Positions 41,752 through 50,701 of a DNA stretch of 64,000 nucleotides are shown here, one piece after another. The notes beneath the pieces were generated by a model. The model was not told the DNA's origin. It saw only the letters and a list, made by a program, of their open reading frames with translations, and ran no database searches. Every line of letters begins with the position of its first letter. Positions within the stretch are counted from its first letter, which is position 1. The position numbers and the translations under genes were made by a program. Source of the DNA: Clostridium sp. M62/1 (lineage in GTDB: Bacteria; Bacillota; Clostridia; Lachnospirales; Lachnospiraceae); the NCBI RefSeq assembly GCF_020736365.1, contig NZ_CP085988.1, positions 479,501 through 543,500 on the forward strand. Reading direction: 5' to 3'.

Positions 41752-43050
41752 ATGGCAAAAGGTTCTGTAAGGAAGAAAGGCAAGAAATGGTACTACCGCT
41801 TTTATGTGGAGGATGCAAGTGGTAACTTGGTTCAGAAAGAATTTGCAGGTACGGAGAGCAAATCAGAGACAGAGAAAATGTTACGCAAGGCTATGGAGGA
41901 TTATGACGCAAAGAAATTTCTAGCCAAAGCGGACAACCTCACACTCGGACAGATGCTAGATGTATGGGCAGAGGAAGATTTGAAAACGGGTTCACTTAGC
42001 AACGGTACAGTCGGTAACTATTTACAGGCAGTAAACAGGATTAAACAACACCCAATCGGAAACAGAAAACTAAAGACAGTCACTTCGGAGCATTTGCAGA
42101 AGTTTATGGATTTACTTGCATTTGGCGGTGAGGAAGGAAATTTTAAGTCAAAGGGTTACACCATCGACTATATCCGTTCTTTCCACGCAGTCCTGCAACA
42201 GTCCTTCCGATTTGCAGTCTTTCCAAAGCAGTACATCACATTCAATCCAATGCAGTATGTGGTAATGCGTAGGAAAGCCGAGGAAGATGTGGATTTGTTT
42301 TCTGATAATGATGAGGATGCAGAGGTTATCAACCCGATTACACCAGAGCAGTATCAAACGCTTATGGAGTATCTGGAAGAAAGAAACAAGCCTGCTGTCC
42401 TGCCGGTACAGATAGCGTACTACACAGGTCTTAGACTTGGAGAGGTATGCGGACTGTCTTGGAGTGACATTAACTTTGAGGAACAGTATCTGACAGTACG
42501 AAGAAGTGTCCGTTACAACGGAGCAAGGCACAAGACCGAGATTGGTCCGACAAAGCGAAAGAAAGTCCGTATCGTGGATTTCTGTGATACGCTCGCTGAC
42601 ATCTTAAAGAAAGCGAAAAAGGAACAGAGAAAGCAGGTATTCAGTTACGGAGAACTCTATCAGAGGAACTACTACAGGGAAGTTAAGGAAAAGAATCGTA
42701 TCTACTATGAGCTTTATCATTTGGATGGCACAGAGGACATTCCGCTTGATTACAACGAGATTGACCTTGTATGTATCAGACCGGACGGAGCATACGAAGC
42801 CCCTGCAACGGTTGAGACAGCTTTAAGGACAGCAAGGAAACGATTGTCGGAGCTTGATGATAATTTCCACTTCCACACCCTGCGACACACTTATACCACA
42901 AACCTGCTCTCAAATGGAGCAGCACCAAAGGATGTACAGGAATTACTTGGACACTCGGATGTAAGTACCACTATGAATGTCTATGCACACGCTAACCGAG
43001 AAGGTAAGCGAAACTCAGCCCGACTACTTGATAAGGTGGTTGGAGAATAA
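41752..43050 (+). CDS. int: Tn916-type tyrosine integrase
   Basis: ATG at 41752 follows AAAGGAG; the in-frame ATG at 41725 has none. 432 residues. Arm-binding domain MAKGSVRKKGKKWYYRFYVE, core-binding segment TLGQMLDVWAEEDLKTG, catalytic domain: YYTGLRLGEVCGLSW (Arg), HTLRHTYTTNLLSNG (HxxR), LLGHSDVSTTMNVYAH (His, Tyr). It should integrate the element at the 26-bp core located 31 bp past its stop. Slightly longer than Tn916 Int (405) owing to an insert around EVKEKNRIYYELYHLDG. Confidence 0.9.
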   Translation: MAKGSVRKKGKKWYYRFYVEDASGNLVQKEFAGTESKSETEKMLRKAMEDYDAKKFLAKADNLTLGQMLDVWAEEDLKTGSLSNGTVGNYLQAVNRIKQHPIGNRKLKTVTSEHLQKFMDLLAFGGEEGNFKSKGYTIDYIRSFHAVLQQSFRFAVFPKQYITFNPMQYVVMRRKAEEDVDLFSDNDEDAEVINPITPEQYQTLMEYLEERNKPAVLPVQIAYYTGLRLGEVCGLSWSDINFEEQYLTVRRSVRYNGARHKTEIGPTKRKKVRIVDFCDTLADILKKAKKEQRKQVFSYGELYQRNYYREVKEKNRIYYELYHLDGTEDIPLDYNEIDLVCIRPDGAYEAPATVETALRTARKRLSELDDNFHFHTLRHTYTTNLLSNGAAPKDVQELLGHSDVSTTMNVYAHANREGKRNSARLLDKVVGE

Positions 43051-43081
43051 AATCGAATAAGAAAAACTTTCCCTTGTAGAT

Positions 43082-43107
43082 ACCTCATAAGGGCAAAAAC
43101 AAGGGAA
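43082..43107. repeat. attR of the IME (26-bp direct repeat)
   Basis: Identical to 28813-28838 and 31 bp after the integrase stop. Preceded by TTTCCCTTGT as at the left end. Confidence 0.8.
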
Positions 43108-43212
43108 AAGGATACATATAGAGTGGCAAGGCATACCGCCAAGTCGCATAAAATAAGGAAAGTTGAGATTTTAGTTATACAAATTCTAAATTGAGAGAAA
43201 TATTGAGGGATA

Positions 43213-43605
43213 ATGGCTATGAAGTATGATAAAATGGTATCTATTAATCGAGAGAAAAGCCAAGAAAAAATCGCTTTTGCAAAAAGAACTATTGATGAAA
43301 TGCTTGAGAGAAAAGAAAAAGTCACAATTGCTGCTTTAGCGAAATATACAGGGTTATCTAAAGGATTTTTTTACAGCAATTCTGAAGTACGAGATGCTGT
43401 GAATAAAGCATTACTACAACAAGGGGCATGTTATAATCCCAAACAGGTTATTGTAGATCAAGTAATGTCAGGAAAGATAACCACGTTGAAGAAGATGCTC
43501 AGTTTACAAAAAAAGACTATTAAACAGTTAGAAATACAAAATCAGGAATTGCAGGAAGAAAACAGGTCATTAAAAAAAGAATTAGAAATTCTGCGTAATA
43601 ATTGA
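43213..43605 (+). CDS. TnpC-like DUF6262 protein, copy 3
   Basis: 130 residues starting MAMKYDKMVSINREKSQEKI, as copy 1. HTH segment VTIAALAKYTGLSKGFFYSNSE, then an intact C-terminal coiled coil (QKKTIKQLEIQNQELQEENR). It lies 105 bp outside the IME right end, so it belongs to the Tn554-like host element, separated from its operon by the IME insertion. It ends 24 bp before the terminator hairpin. Confidence 0.75.
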   Translation: MAMKYDKMVSINREKSQEKIAFAKRTIDEMLERKEKVTIAALAKYTGLSKGFFYSNSEVRDAVNKALLQQGACYNPKQVIVDQVMSGKITTLKKMLSLQKKTIKQLEIQNQELQEENRSLKKELEILRNN

Positions 43606-43629
43606 AAAAGGTTTCTTAATCGATAATAA

Positions 43630-43660
43630 AGCAGGCTCCAATAAAAGGGGCCTGCTATTT
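43630..43660 (+). terminator. Terminator at right end of the Tn554-like element
   Basis: AGCAGGCTCC, loop AATAAAA, GGGGCCTGCT, then ATTTTA: 10-bp stem with one G-U pair. Confidence 0.78.
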
Positions 43661-43750
43661 TAGTAAAAACTGAAAATAAACACAATGAACGGTGCTTACA
43701 TTCTGTTAGAGCCAATAAAATCAAGCATTTCCGAGAGAGGGGTGTATTTT

Positions 43751-43858
43751 ATGGTGGTTCTGATCGGTTTGGTGATCATTTTTAAAGAGCAGATTAATAA
43801 GCTTCTGGAGACAATTTTTAAAGAAATCAACAGTCAGTCAAAAGAAGTGTATAAGTGA
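43751..43858 (+). pseudogene. 3' half of a Flp1-type (type IVb) pilin gene, cut by the mobile element
   Basis: Frame MVVLIGLVIIFKEQINKLLE then TIFKEINSQSKEVYK ends just before the DUF5702 gene. This is the second half of the hydrophobic segment and the tail of a Flp1 pilin, which in Lachnospiraceae tad loci stands exactly here. The N-terminal leader with its G/E cleavage site and the first half of the helix are missing; upstream codons read ERGVYF, which does not fit a pilin. An RBS-like GAGAGAGGGGTG precedes the ATG, so a 35-residue remnant might still be made. Confidence 0.72.
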
Positions 43859-43887
43859 TTAGGCAGGAGGGAGATTCCAGATTCAGT

Positions 43888-45837
43888 ATGAGAATTATGG
43901 GAGAGAGGAAGGAAAACAGATCGGATAAGGGTGTCGGAAAACAAAGCCCCAGAGCTCTGAATGGAAGCGTCACAGTGTTTTTGAGCATGATTCTGCTCTG
44001 CATGATATCGATTATGTGCGCACTTCTCCATTCTGCCCGTCTGGCAGGTTCCGGCTGGTATCTTCAGACTGCCATGAACTCCTCTCTCGATTCTCTTATG
44101 AGCAAATATCACAGAGAAGCCTGGGAGAGGTACCATCTGCTGCTTCTTGAAACAGAGGGGAAAGAAGCCCTGGCAGATGAATTTTCTGAGTATCTGAATC
44201 AATATCTGGAATGTGATTCGGTCTATGGGCTGAGAAATGAGAATACGCAGATCAAAGACGAGGTACTGGTGACAGAGGACGGAGGAAGTCCGCTGGAGGA
44301 GGAAATTCTCGATTATATGAAATTCGGTATTTTCACAGATCTGGGAGATGAGGCATCGCTGACAGAGTTTTCAGAGGTGATGCGAGCGTCTGATGGGATT
44401 CATGCCGTAAAGGAAAGCTACCAGATTCACTCAGAACAGGCATTTCGGCTGGAGGAGATCTTGGAGGAGATTCAAAATTCCCTTGGGAGGCAGCAGGAGA
44501 TGTTAGATGAGTGCAGAGACGAGCTTGGCGAGTGCCGGGGGACTGCTTTTATAAAGACAGCAGAAAAAATGGCCGGGGAGATGGAGCGGATCCCTGCTCT
44601 GATGGAAAAATATGAGCTGACAGCGGAACTTTTCAAAAAAGAGCTGGATGAATCAGAACGGAAGGCAGAGCAGAAGCGGGAAGAGATAGGCGAGACAGCG
44701 TGGGAGGCCCTGAAAGGCCAGATGGATTCCTATCGCTCTTATACAGATGCAGAAGGGGAGAGGAGACTGGAAGTAGAGCGGATTGCGGAAGAGACACAGA
44801 AAAACAGGGAGATTGTGGAGGAGTCCATAGAGAGAGCTGTGGAAGTTAAGGAGTACATTGATTCATGGGAAGGGGATGACGAGGACGACGAGCTGGATGA
44901 GGAGAAACTCTGGAAGAATGTGCGCAGCAGCCTGAATCGATGCCGCATTCCCACCCCAGGTTACCAGGCAGGAATTGAGGACAGACAGAGACTGGGAATC
45001 CTCCAAAAAATAAACAATATGGCAAAAATGGATCTGCTTGACTTTGTGCTTCCGAAAGGAGCAGAGATATCTGAAAGAGAAATGAAAATGGGAGAACTGC
45101 CCTCAGGAGGAAAAGACGGATATAAAATGGGACTTGATTCTGTAAGTGCCAAAGGGCTTATTGACAGAGCTCTCATAAATAAATATGTGGAGGTCCATTT
45201 TCCGAGATATGAAAACGAGCAGCAGGAAGGAGAACAGAAAAGACAGCTTTTCTATGAACAGGAATATATCATTAACGGAAAAAGGAAGGATAGGGAGAAT
45301 TTGAGCCAGACAGTCAAAAAACTTCTGGCGGTCAGAGAGGGAATGAACTTGATTCATATTTTAGGTGACAGTGAAAAACGGGAAGAGGCAAGACTTTTGG
45401 CCTTGGCGCTGACAGGGGCTGCCGGTGTGACACCCATTGCAGATATAGCGGCATTTTTTATTATGGGAGTATGGGCATTTGCTGAGTCAGTGGAGGATGT
45501 GAGAGCGCTGCTTCAGGGGGAAGGAGTTCCGCTGATTAAGGGAAAAGAAGACTGGAGGCTGAATCTGGATGAGATTTTCAATTTTGTGGATAAAAAGGAA
45601 AAAATTTCAGAAGGCGGTGGAAAAGACGGTCCTGATTATGGAGATTATCTAAAAGGATTTCTGCTGATTCAGGACAGAATTCAGAGAAATGAACGCATGA
45701 TGGATCTCATCCAGTATAATCTGTCAGGTACCCAGGAGAGTTTCAGAATGAATCGATGTGCAGTCAGTGTGGAGGCAGAGTGTACAGCTAAGGGTACAGT
45801 TTCCACAGTCAGAAAGAGAGCAGCAAAAAAATATTAG
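43888..45837 (+). CDS. DUF5702 pilus-locus protein (TadG-like)
   Basis: ATG at 43888 chosen after AGGAGGG at 43865 (long spacing); a GTG at 43855 overlapping the pilin stop is an alternative. About 650 residues. A short basic start leads to one membrane segment (VTVFLSMILLCMISIMCALL) with the ARLAGSGWYLQTAMNSSLDSL motif typical of DUF5702. Long coiled coils follow (residues 190-360). The protein is thought to be a pseudopilin-like or assembly component of tad pili. First intact gene right of the mobile DNA. Confidence 0.8.
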   Translation: MRIMGERKENRSDKGVGKQSPRALNGSVTVFLSMILLCMISIMCALLHSARLAGSGWYLQTAMNSSLDSLMSKYHREAWERYHLLLLETEGKEALADEFSEYLNQYLECDSVYGLRNENTQIKDEVLVTEDGGSPLEEEILDYMKFGIFTDLGDEASLTEFSEVMRASDGIHAVKESYQIHSEQAFRLEEILEEIQNSLGRQQEMLDECRDELGECRGTAFIKTAEKMAGEMERIPALMEKYELTAELFKKELDESERKAEQKREEIGETAWEALKGQMDSYRSYTDAEGERRLEVERIAEETQKNREIVEESIERAVEVKEYIDSWEGDDEDDELDEEKLWKNVRSSLNRCRIPTPGYQAGIEDRQRLGILQKINNMAKMDLLDFVLPKGAEISEREMKMGELPSGGKDGYKMGLDSVSAKGLIDRALINKYVEVHFPRYENEQQEGEQKRQLFYEQEYIINGKRKDRENLSQTVKKLLAVREGMNLIHILGDSEKREEARLLALALTGAAGVTPIADIAAFFIMGVWAFAESVEDVRALLQGEGVPLIKGKEDWRLNLDEIFNFVDKKEKISEGGGKDGPDYGDYLKGFLLIQDRIQRNERMMDLIQYNLSGTQESFRMNRCAVSVEAECTAKGTVSTVRKRAAKKY

Positions 45838-46000
45838 GAGCAAGCAGTTAGAGGTTATTCTCCATACCCCCTCCCTCTTTGAATGTTTGTAAGACCTCTC
45901 CAGGTACAATGGTTCAGATACAGATAATTTTCATTTAAACAGTCTGACTGCAGTGATTGCAGAAATCCGGGCGTGCAGAGAGCAGGAGGGGGTATGGAGA

Positions 46001-46849
46001 ATGACATTTAAGATGGGAAAGAGAAGAAAAACTGTATCAGGGAGCCTTACAGTAGAAGCCGCTCTGGGACTTACCCTGTTTGTACTTTTTTCAGTGTGTA
46101 TGATGATGCCAATGGAAATGCTGAGAACCAGGCAGAAGGTTCAGACTGTTCTTGAAGTGACAGCCAGAGAGATGAGTCAGTATGCCTATATTCTCTACAG
46201 GCTGGATCAGGGAGATGACACGGTTTTAGAGGAGAGTGAAAACTGGGAAAAAGAGCTTTCCGGCCTTTTAGCCGGAATGGCTGTCAGAGCGTATTTAAGA
46301 GAAAAAATAGAGGGGATTGCAGGAAAAGGAAGAATTGAAAATCTGAGGATCACAGAGGCATCCCTGATGGAAGACGGGGAAAATATCATCCTTGCGGCAG
46401 AATACGATTTAAAAATTCCATTTTCTGTCTTTCATATCAGCAGAATACAGGCGTCGTCCAGGACAGCCAGAAGAGCATGGATTGGCAGTGAGGGTGACAG
46501 AAACCGCGGGAAGGAAACAGAAAAAGCAGAGGAAGTGATGGTATATATCGGCTCTTCCATGGGGCGCTATCATCTCTCGAGAAAATGCCATTATCTGACT
46601 AATGAGTTTCGTGCTGTCTCCTATGAAAGTATAGAAAACCTGAGAAATCAGTCGGGAGGGAAATATTACTCGTGCAGCGTGTGTGGAAAAGCCTGCGGCG
46701 CGGGAGATACCGTTTATATTATGCCAAACGGCTCCCATTATCACAGCCGGACGGACTGCCCGTCTGTGGTAAGCTATGTGAGAGAAGTTCCCCTGAGCCA
46801 GGCAGAACATCTGGGAGCCTGCTCCTACTGTGGAGGAAATAAGACATGA
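46001..46849 (+). CDS. TadE-like pilus protein with Cys/His-rich C-terminal domain
   Basis: ATG at 46001 follows AGGAGGGGG. About 282 residues. TadE motif at the N-terminus: GSLTVEAALGLTLFVLFSVC, a pseudopilin-like helix with its Glu. The C-terminal 100 residues have two similar metal-site-like units: YHLSRKCHYLT with CSVCGKACG, and HYHSRTDCPSV with CSYCGG. These Cys/His sets resemble a duplicated zinc ribbon, unusual for a protein exposed outside. Stop overlaps the prepilin peptidase start by 4 bp. Confidence 0.75.
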   Translation: MTFKMGKRRKTVSGSLTVEAALGLTLFVLFSVCMMMPMEMLRTRQKVQTVLEVTAREMSQYAYILYRLDQGDDTVLEESENWEKELSGLLAGMAVRAYLREKIEGIAGKGRIENLRITEASLMEDGENIILAAEYDLKIPFSVFHISRIQASSRTARRAWIGSEGDRNRGKETEKAEEVMVYIGSSMGRYHLSRKCHYLTNEFRAVSYESIENLRNQSGGKYYSCSVCGKACGAGDTVYIMPNGSHYHSRTDCPSVVSYVREVPLSQAEHLGACSYCGGNKT

Positions 46850-47319
46850 AGGCAGTATTTGCTGTTTTTCTGTGCGCATGCGCATGGAAAGATTTAAAAG
46901 AAAAGGAAATACCGCTGATCTTTTTTGTGGTCGCTGCAGCGGCAGGAGTTATATGGGCGGCAGGAGATCTCGGGACAGGGGGATGGAAAGAGGGAGAACA
47001 GGTGTTTAGAAAGCTGTTCGGTCAGGCGGCTTCACTTCTTCCAGGGACAGGTCTTTTGATCATATCATATTGTACCAAAGGCGCGGTTGGAAAGGGAGAC
47101 GGATTGTTCTTTCTCGTTTCAGGATTGTATTTAGGATTCTGGAAGTGCCTGGCGCTGCTGTTCTGCGGTCTTTTGTTTTGCAGCGCATGGGGACTTGGAA
47201 TGCTCATCTGGGGATTCTGCGCTGGAAAAAAAGTAAAGGATATAAGACTTCCCTTTCTGCCGTTTCTTATTCCGGCAGCAGTGATCCTGCAAATATTTAT
47301 TCCATCCGGGCTCGTATAA
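46846..47319 (+). CDS. Prepilin peptidase, TadV/CpaA type
   Basis: 157 residues, several membrane helices. Both catalytic Asp are visible: ACAWKDLKEKEIP and the GxGD motif AVGKGDGLFFLV. The N-terminal methylase domain of PilD is absent, as usual for tad peptidases. It would cleave Flp1 and TadE prepilins. Its own pilin substrate gene upstream is broken. Confidence 0.82.
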   Translation: MKAVFAVFLCACAWKDLKEKEIPLIFFVVAAAAGVIWAAGDLGTGGWKEGEQVFRKLFGQAASLLPGTGLLIISYCTKGAVGKGDGLFFLVSGLYLGFWKCLALLFCGLLFCSAWGLGMLIWGFCAGKKVKDIRLPFLPFLIPAAVILQIFIPSGLV

Positions 47320-47425
47320 ATGAGAAAAAAGGGACTTTTCGCTTTTATGGCTGTGATTTGAGATTTTTCCTTATGGGAAACAGGAGAATCTCTGGGATGA
47401 AGAAACGCAGAACAGGAGAAATGGG

Positions 47426-47842
47426 ATGAAGAAGATAAAGAGACAGGGAACAGAAGGAAAGAGGAGAACAGGACTTCAGGCATCCGTTACAGTGGAGGCT
47501 TCTATAGTGATGGCGGTGGTACTGTTTACCTGTGCTGCTATTCTGGGAGAGGGCTTTCGGGTGCATGAAAGGACAGCCGGTATGCTGATTCTTATGGATG
47601 CAGCAGAGATGGCACAGACAGGTATAGATAGAGAAAGCTCCATAAGAGAGTGTGAGGAGTGGGCAAACAGGGCCCTCCGCTCTTATTACCGCTTAGGGGG
47701 AAGTTCTATCAGTATAGAAAAAAAGGGAGAAAATTTGACAGGAGTCTTTACAAATATACAGGGTCAGGAGGAAGGAACAGTGAGTATTAAACGATTTGAA
47801 CCTCAGAAGTTTCTGAGAATCGTGAGAGCGATCGGTATATAA
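47426..47842 (+). CDS. TadE-like pseudopilin
   Basis: 138 residues. The motif LQASVTVEASIVMAVVLFTC is a TadE N-terminal helix with conserved Glu; a short outside domain follows (VHERTAGMLILMDAAEMAQTGIDRE). RBS AGGAGAAATGGG. Second TadE-like gene of the locus. Confidence 0.75.
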   Translation: MKKIKRQGTEGKRRTGLQASVTVEASIVMAVVLFTCAAILGEGFRVHERTAGMLILMDAAEMAQTGIDRESSIRECEEWANRALRSYYRLGGSSISIEKKGENLTGVFTNIQGQEEGTVSIKRFEPQKFLRIVRAIGI

Positions 47843-48040
47843 GGGGTGTTTACTCTGCGACGGTTGCGAATCAGTTCCGTAGCATGATTTTTCCTGTGAG
47901 GGAGATTGTCAGCGAAACGGAGGAAAATGCTGATTCTTATGCCAATGAAAAAAGAGCGAAATAATAAAGAGAGGGAAAAATAAAATAACTGCAAAAAGCA
48001 GAAAACGATTCTGTCTGCGTGCAGAGCGGGAGGTGGAAAT

Positions 48041-49741
48041 GTGGAGCAGTTGAGGGTAAGCTACCGAAGAGAAATGAACCACAATTACATGATTTTAAGT
48101 GATCCTGAGCTTCAGGCAGACAGCTATGTGGGAAAAATGCTTTCAGAAAACAATATTGAGGGGCTCTTAAAATTCCGCCAGAAGCATACGGAGGAAGGGG
48201 ATGTATACTGCTATGAGATAACTTCAAAGCAGCCTCTGTCAAGGCTTCTGGAAGGAAGACTTATATCCTATGACGAAATTCGGGCCATCCTGCTCTCTGC
48301 AGCTGGAATGCTGCGCCGTACAGAGGAATATCTTCTGAAAGAAGAGCAGATTCTTCTGGAGCCAGACTATATTTACGTAGAACCGGAGGATTTCGCGGTA
48401 TTTTTCTGCCTGCTTCCGGGATACAGCCAGAGCTTTCCGGATGCTTTTACACAACTGCTCCAATATATTCTTGAGAAGGTTAACCATCAGGATCACAGGA
48501 GTGTTGTCCTGGCCTATGGGCTCTACCATGAGAGCCTCAAAGAAAATTATGGGATGGAAGATCTTCTGAAATATCTGTCAGGAGTTGAGAGAGGAAAAAA
48601 CAGATGGGAGATGGCCGGGGCTTCAGCGAAAGAAGATAGGAAAGAAGCCTGGGACAAATGGGATGCACCTGAAAACCGGGAACGAATGGATCGAGGAAAC
48701 AGAGACAGCTCCTGCAGGTCTTTCAGAGATATTCAAAGAGAAGGGGATGGTGAGAGCGGGAATCGTGACGGGGCAGAGTGCCAGGGGAAAAGTACAGATA
48801 CCGGGAGAGAGCATCAGGGAAAGATATGGAAAAAGAACAGGGAGCCTATGTTTGACCAGATTTCCGAAAGAAACGAAAGCAGTGAGGTAAAAAAACGAGA
48901 GAATGAATTTTTTCATCCCATTAGGCTGGTTCTCGGTATCCTTTTCCTGGAAGGACTCATCTACCTGTTTAAAGGAATGTCGGGGCTAAAAAACTATGGG
49001 GTTTTGCCACTTGTGATTGTATCCCTGCTGTATCTGGTTGGGAGAGTTTTATCTGTTCATTTTAAACAATCGGAGACAGCAGCAGAAGAGACAAGCACAA
49101 ACCCTTCCCTTTCTCAGAAGCCGTCTGATTTGTTTTTTATGGAACAGGAAAGGGAGAAAAAACCTGACTGGGGCTCACGGGAGAGCGGCAGGGAAGAATG
49201 TCCAGAGGCGTGCGGGAGAGAAAAAAGGTCCATACGAAGCAGGAGCCTAAAAGAAACAGAGCCAGAAGGGAAAAAGGAGTTCAAAAGCGGCGGAAAAGAG
49301 AGACAGAGGGAGCAGGACGAGTGGAAAATTCTGTTTCAGTCTTTTGACGAAGGCTCTCCGGATATAGAGAGCTCTGGACAGAAGGAAAAACAGTGTGAGA
49401 AAGATACACAGCTATTAAATGATTTGGCATCTGCATACGAAGGCCACAGAGCATGTCTCGAAAGCTCTTCTAAAGACAGAGAGGATATTGAAATTCCCTA
49501 TGTTCCCTTTCTGATAGGTAAACATGAGGAGATGAATGACTATGTGCTCAATTATCCCACAGTCAGCCGCCTTCACCTCAGAGTTGACAAAAAAGAAAAA
49601 GTTTACATTTTTACAGATATGAATTCTACCAATGGAACTACAGTAAATGGATACAAGATGGAAGCAAATGAAACGGTAAGCGTAAAAGAGGGGGATACCG
49701 TCCAGATAGCAGGGCTCAGTTACCGATTTAGGGAGAGCTGA
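48041..49741 (+). CDS. DUF6382 and FHA-domain membrane protein
   Basis: GTG start after GGGAGGTGG. 566 residues. N-terminal DUF6382 domain (about 1-180): RVSYRREMNHNYMILSD, FRQKHTEEGDVYCYEIT. A charged linker precedes two membrane helices (LVLGILFLEGLIYLF, LPLVIVSLLYLVGRVL), then another linker and a C-terminal FHA domain: IPYVPFLIGKHEEMNDYVLN, VSRLHLRV, MNSTNGTTVNG. FHA domains bind phospho-Thr, so the pilus machine may be tuned by a Ser/Thr kinase. Confidence 0.82.
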   Translation: MEQLRVSYRREMNHNYMILSDPELQADSYVGKMLSENNIEGLLKFRQKHTEEGDVYCYEITSKQPLSRLLEGRLISYDEIRAILLSAAGMLRRTEEYLLKEEQILLEPDYIYVEPEDFAVFFCLLPGYSQSFPDAFTQLLQYILEKVNHQDHRSVVLAYGLYHESLKENYGMEDLLKYLSGVERGKNRWEMAGASAKEDRKEAWDKWDAPENRERMDRGNRDSSCRSFRDIQREGDGESGNRDGAECQGKSTDTGREHQGKIWKKNREPMFDQISERNESSEVKKRENEFFHPIRLVLGILFLEGLIYLFKGMSGLKNYGVLPLVIVSLLYLVGRVLSVHFKQSETAAEETSTNPSLSQKPSDLFFMEQEREKKPDWGSRESGREECPEACGREKRSIRSRSLKETEPEGKKEFKSGGKERQREQDEWKILFQSFDEGSPDIESSGQKEKQCEKDTQLLNDLASAYEGHRACLESSSKDREDIEIPYVPFLIGKHEEMNDYVLNYPTVSRLHLRVDKKEKVYIFTDMNSTNGTTVNGYKMEANETVSVKEGDTVQIAGLSYRFRES

Positions 49742-50062
49742 ACCATCTTCAGCAATGTTCTGTTACACGACAGAGAGAATAATTTTTCAGTATTTTTCTA
49801 TTGTTTTAGGGGAATAATCATGGAATTGACAGTAAATATATGGTATAATGACCGCAGGGCGGGCATTATACCTGCGCATGCCGGTTTCAGCATGTACTGC
49901 TGAAATCCGGGCGCTAGATTCCGCCGGAGGCGTCAAAAACACGAAAGGGGCGGGCGTGCCTCTGCTGATGTTGAATGATGCTGAGGTTTAAAGTTGAGAA
50001 TAAAAATTTTAATGGAACGGATGGCGGCTGTAATCAGGAAATTTAAAGGGATGTTTTAATAG
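49742..50062 (+). other. Gene-free stretch with a long hairpin
   Basis: No ORF with RBS. A long stem forms from GCGC (49874), CCGG, TTTCAGCA, loop TGTAC, TGCTGAAA, CCGG, GCGC (to 49914). Upstream lies TTGACA (49826) with TATAAT at only 12 bp. It may encode a small RNA or be a long leader of the rhomboid gene. Confidence 0.35.
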
Positions 50063-50680
50063 ATGAATAGGTTTGAAAGAATATCACGGGTAAATGGAGC
50101 TATTATCATAATTAATATCATTATTTTTCTCCTCCCGGATGTTTTTAGCTTTCTGACAGACAAGGAATGGATTTATGAAAATGGAGCCGTAATTCCTGTT
50201 CTTGTGGTAGAAAATGGAGAATATTACCGTTTAATTACCTCTGTATTTCTGCATTTTAGTATCAGGCATCTTCTGAATAATATGCTTGTCCTGTTCATAT
50301 TGGGTGACAGGCTGGAGCAGATTTTGGGAGGGGTCAGGTATCTTTTATTTTACCTGCTCTGTGGATTAGGGGCTAATATTGTTTCCCTGATATTTGATCT
50401 GAAGATGGGTGATTGGTATACCATGTCAGCAGGTGCGTCGGGCGCTATTTTTGGCGTTGTGGGCGGACTGATGTGGATTGTTTTCATGAATAGAGGAAGG
50501 CTGGGAGATTTGAGCAGCGGACAGCTTGCAGTGATGGCTTTTTTTACACTGTACCTGGGATTTACCAGTTCCGGTGTGGACAATGCGGCTCATGTGGGAG
50601 GCCTGTTAGTTGGAATTTTGCTGGGAATACCATTTTATGTTTGGGTTTCCAGGAAAAAATATACAGACATTATTAAGTAA
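50063..50680 (+). CDS. Rhomboid-family intramembrane serine protease
   Basis: 205 residues, six membrane segments. Catalytic Ser in TMSAGASGAIFGVVGG (GxSG) and His in DNAAHVGGLLVGILLG. The HFSIRHLLNNMLVLFILGDRLE segment is the conserved HxxxxHxxxN oxyanion region. It cleaves membrane proteins within their helices. Start ATG has a weak RBS (AAAGGGATG at 50047). Confidence 0.88.
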   Translation: MNRFERISRVNGAIIIINIIIFLLPDVFSFLTDKEWIYENGAVIPVLVVENGEYYRLITSVFLHFSIRHLLNNMLVLFILGDRLEQILGGVRYLLFYLLCGLGANIVSLIFDLKMGDWYTMSAGASGAIFGVVGGLMWIVFMNRGRLGDLSSGQLAVMAFFTLYLGFTSSGVDNAAHVGGLLVGILLGIPFYVWVSRKKYTDIIK

Positions 50681-50701
50681 GTCAGAAAAGGAGTGGTTCC
50701 A

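Larger units (their letters stand above)
28813..43107. mobile_element. 14.3-kb integrative mobilizable element with agr-type cargo
   Basis: Bounded by an identical 26-bp direct repeat (28813-28838 and 43082-43107). The right copy lies 31 bp after the integrase stop, the usual place for attR. Contents: integrase, excisionase, Cro/CI-type regulator, MOBQ-type relaxase and oriT-like hairpin, but no type IV secretion genes, so it would need a helper conjugative element. Cargo of about 9 kb (28944-37879) is much richer in AT than both flanks, suggesting a separate origin. Confidence 0.8.
23336..43660 (+). mobile_element. Tn554-like transposon with three tyrosine recombinases, interrupted by an IME
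   Basis: Three tyrosine recombinases (372, 658 and 500 residues) are followed by TnpC/DUF6262 proteins, the order of Tn554-type elements (TnpA 361, TnpB 630, TnpC 125) with one extra recombinase. A further DUF6262 gene at 43213 and a terminator at 43630 mark the right part, beyond the nested IME (28813-43107). The left end lies between 23209 and 23336 or further left if the 20400-23208 module belongs to it. The right junction with pilus DNA is near 43745. Terminal sequences were not identified. Confidence 0.6.

Noticed and set aside
49826..49849. Sigma-A promoter TTGACA/TATAAT before the rhomboid gene
   Set aside because: The spacer is only 12 bp, too short for normal use.
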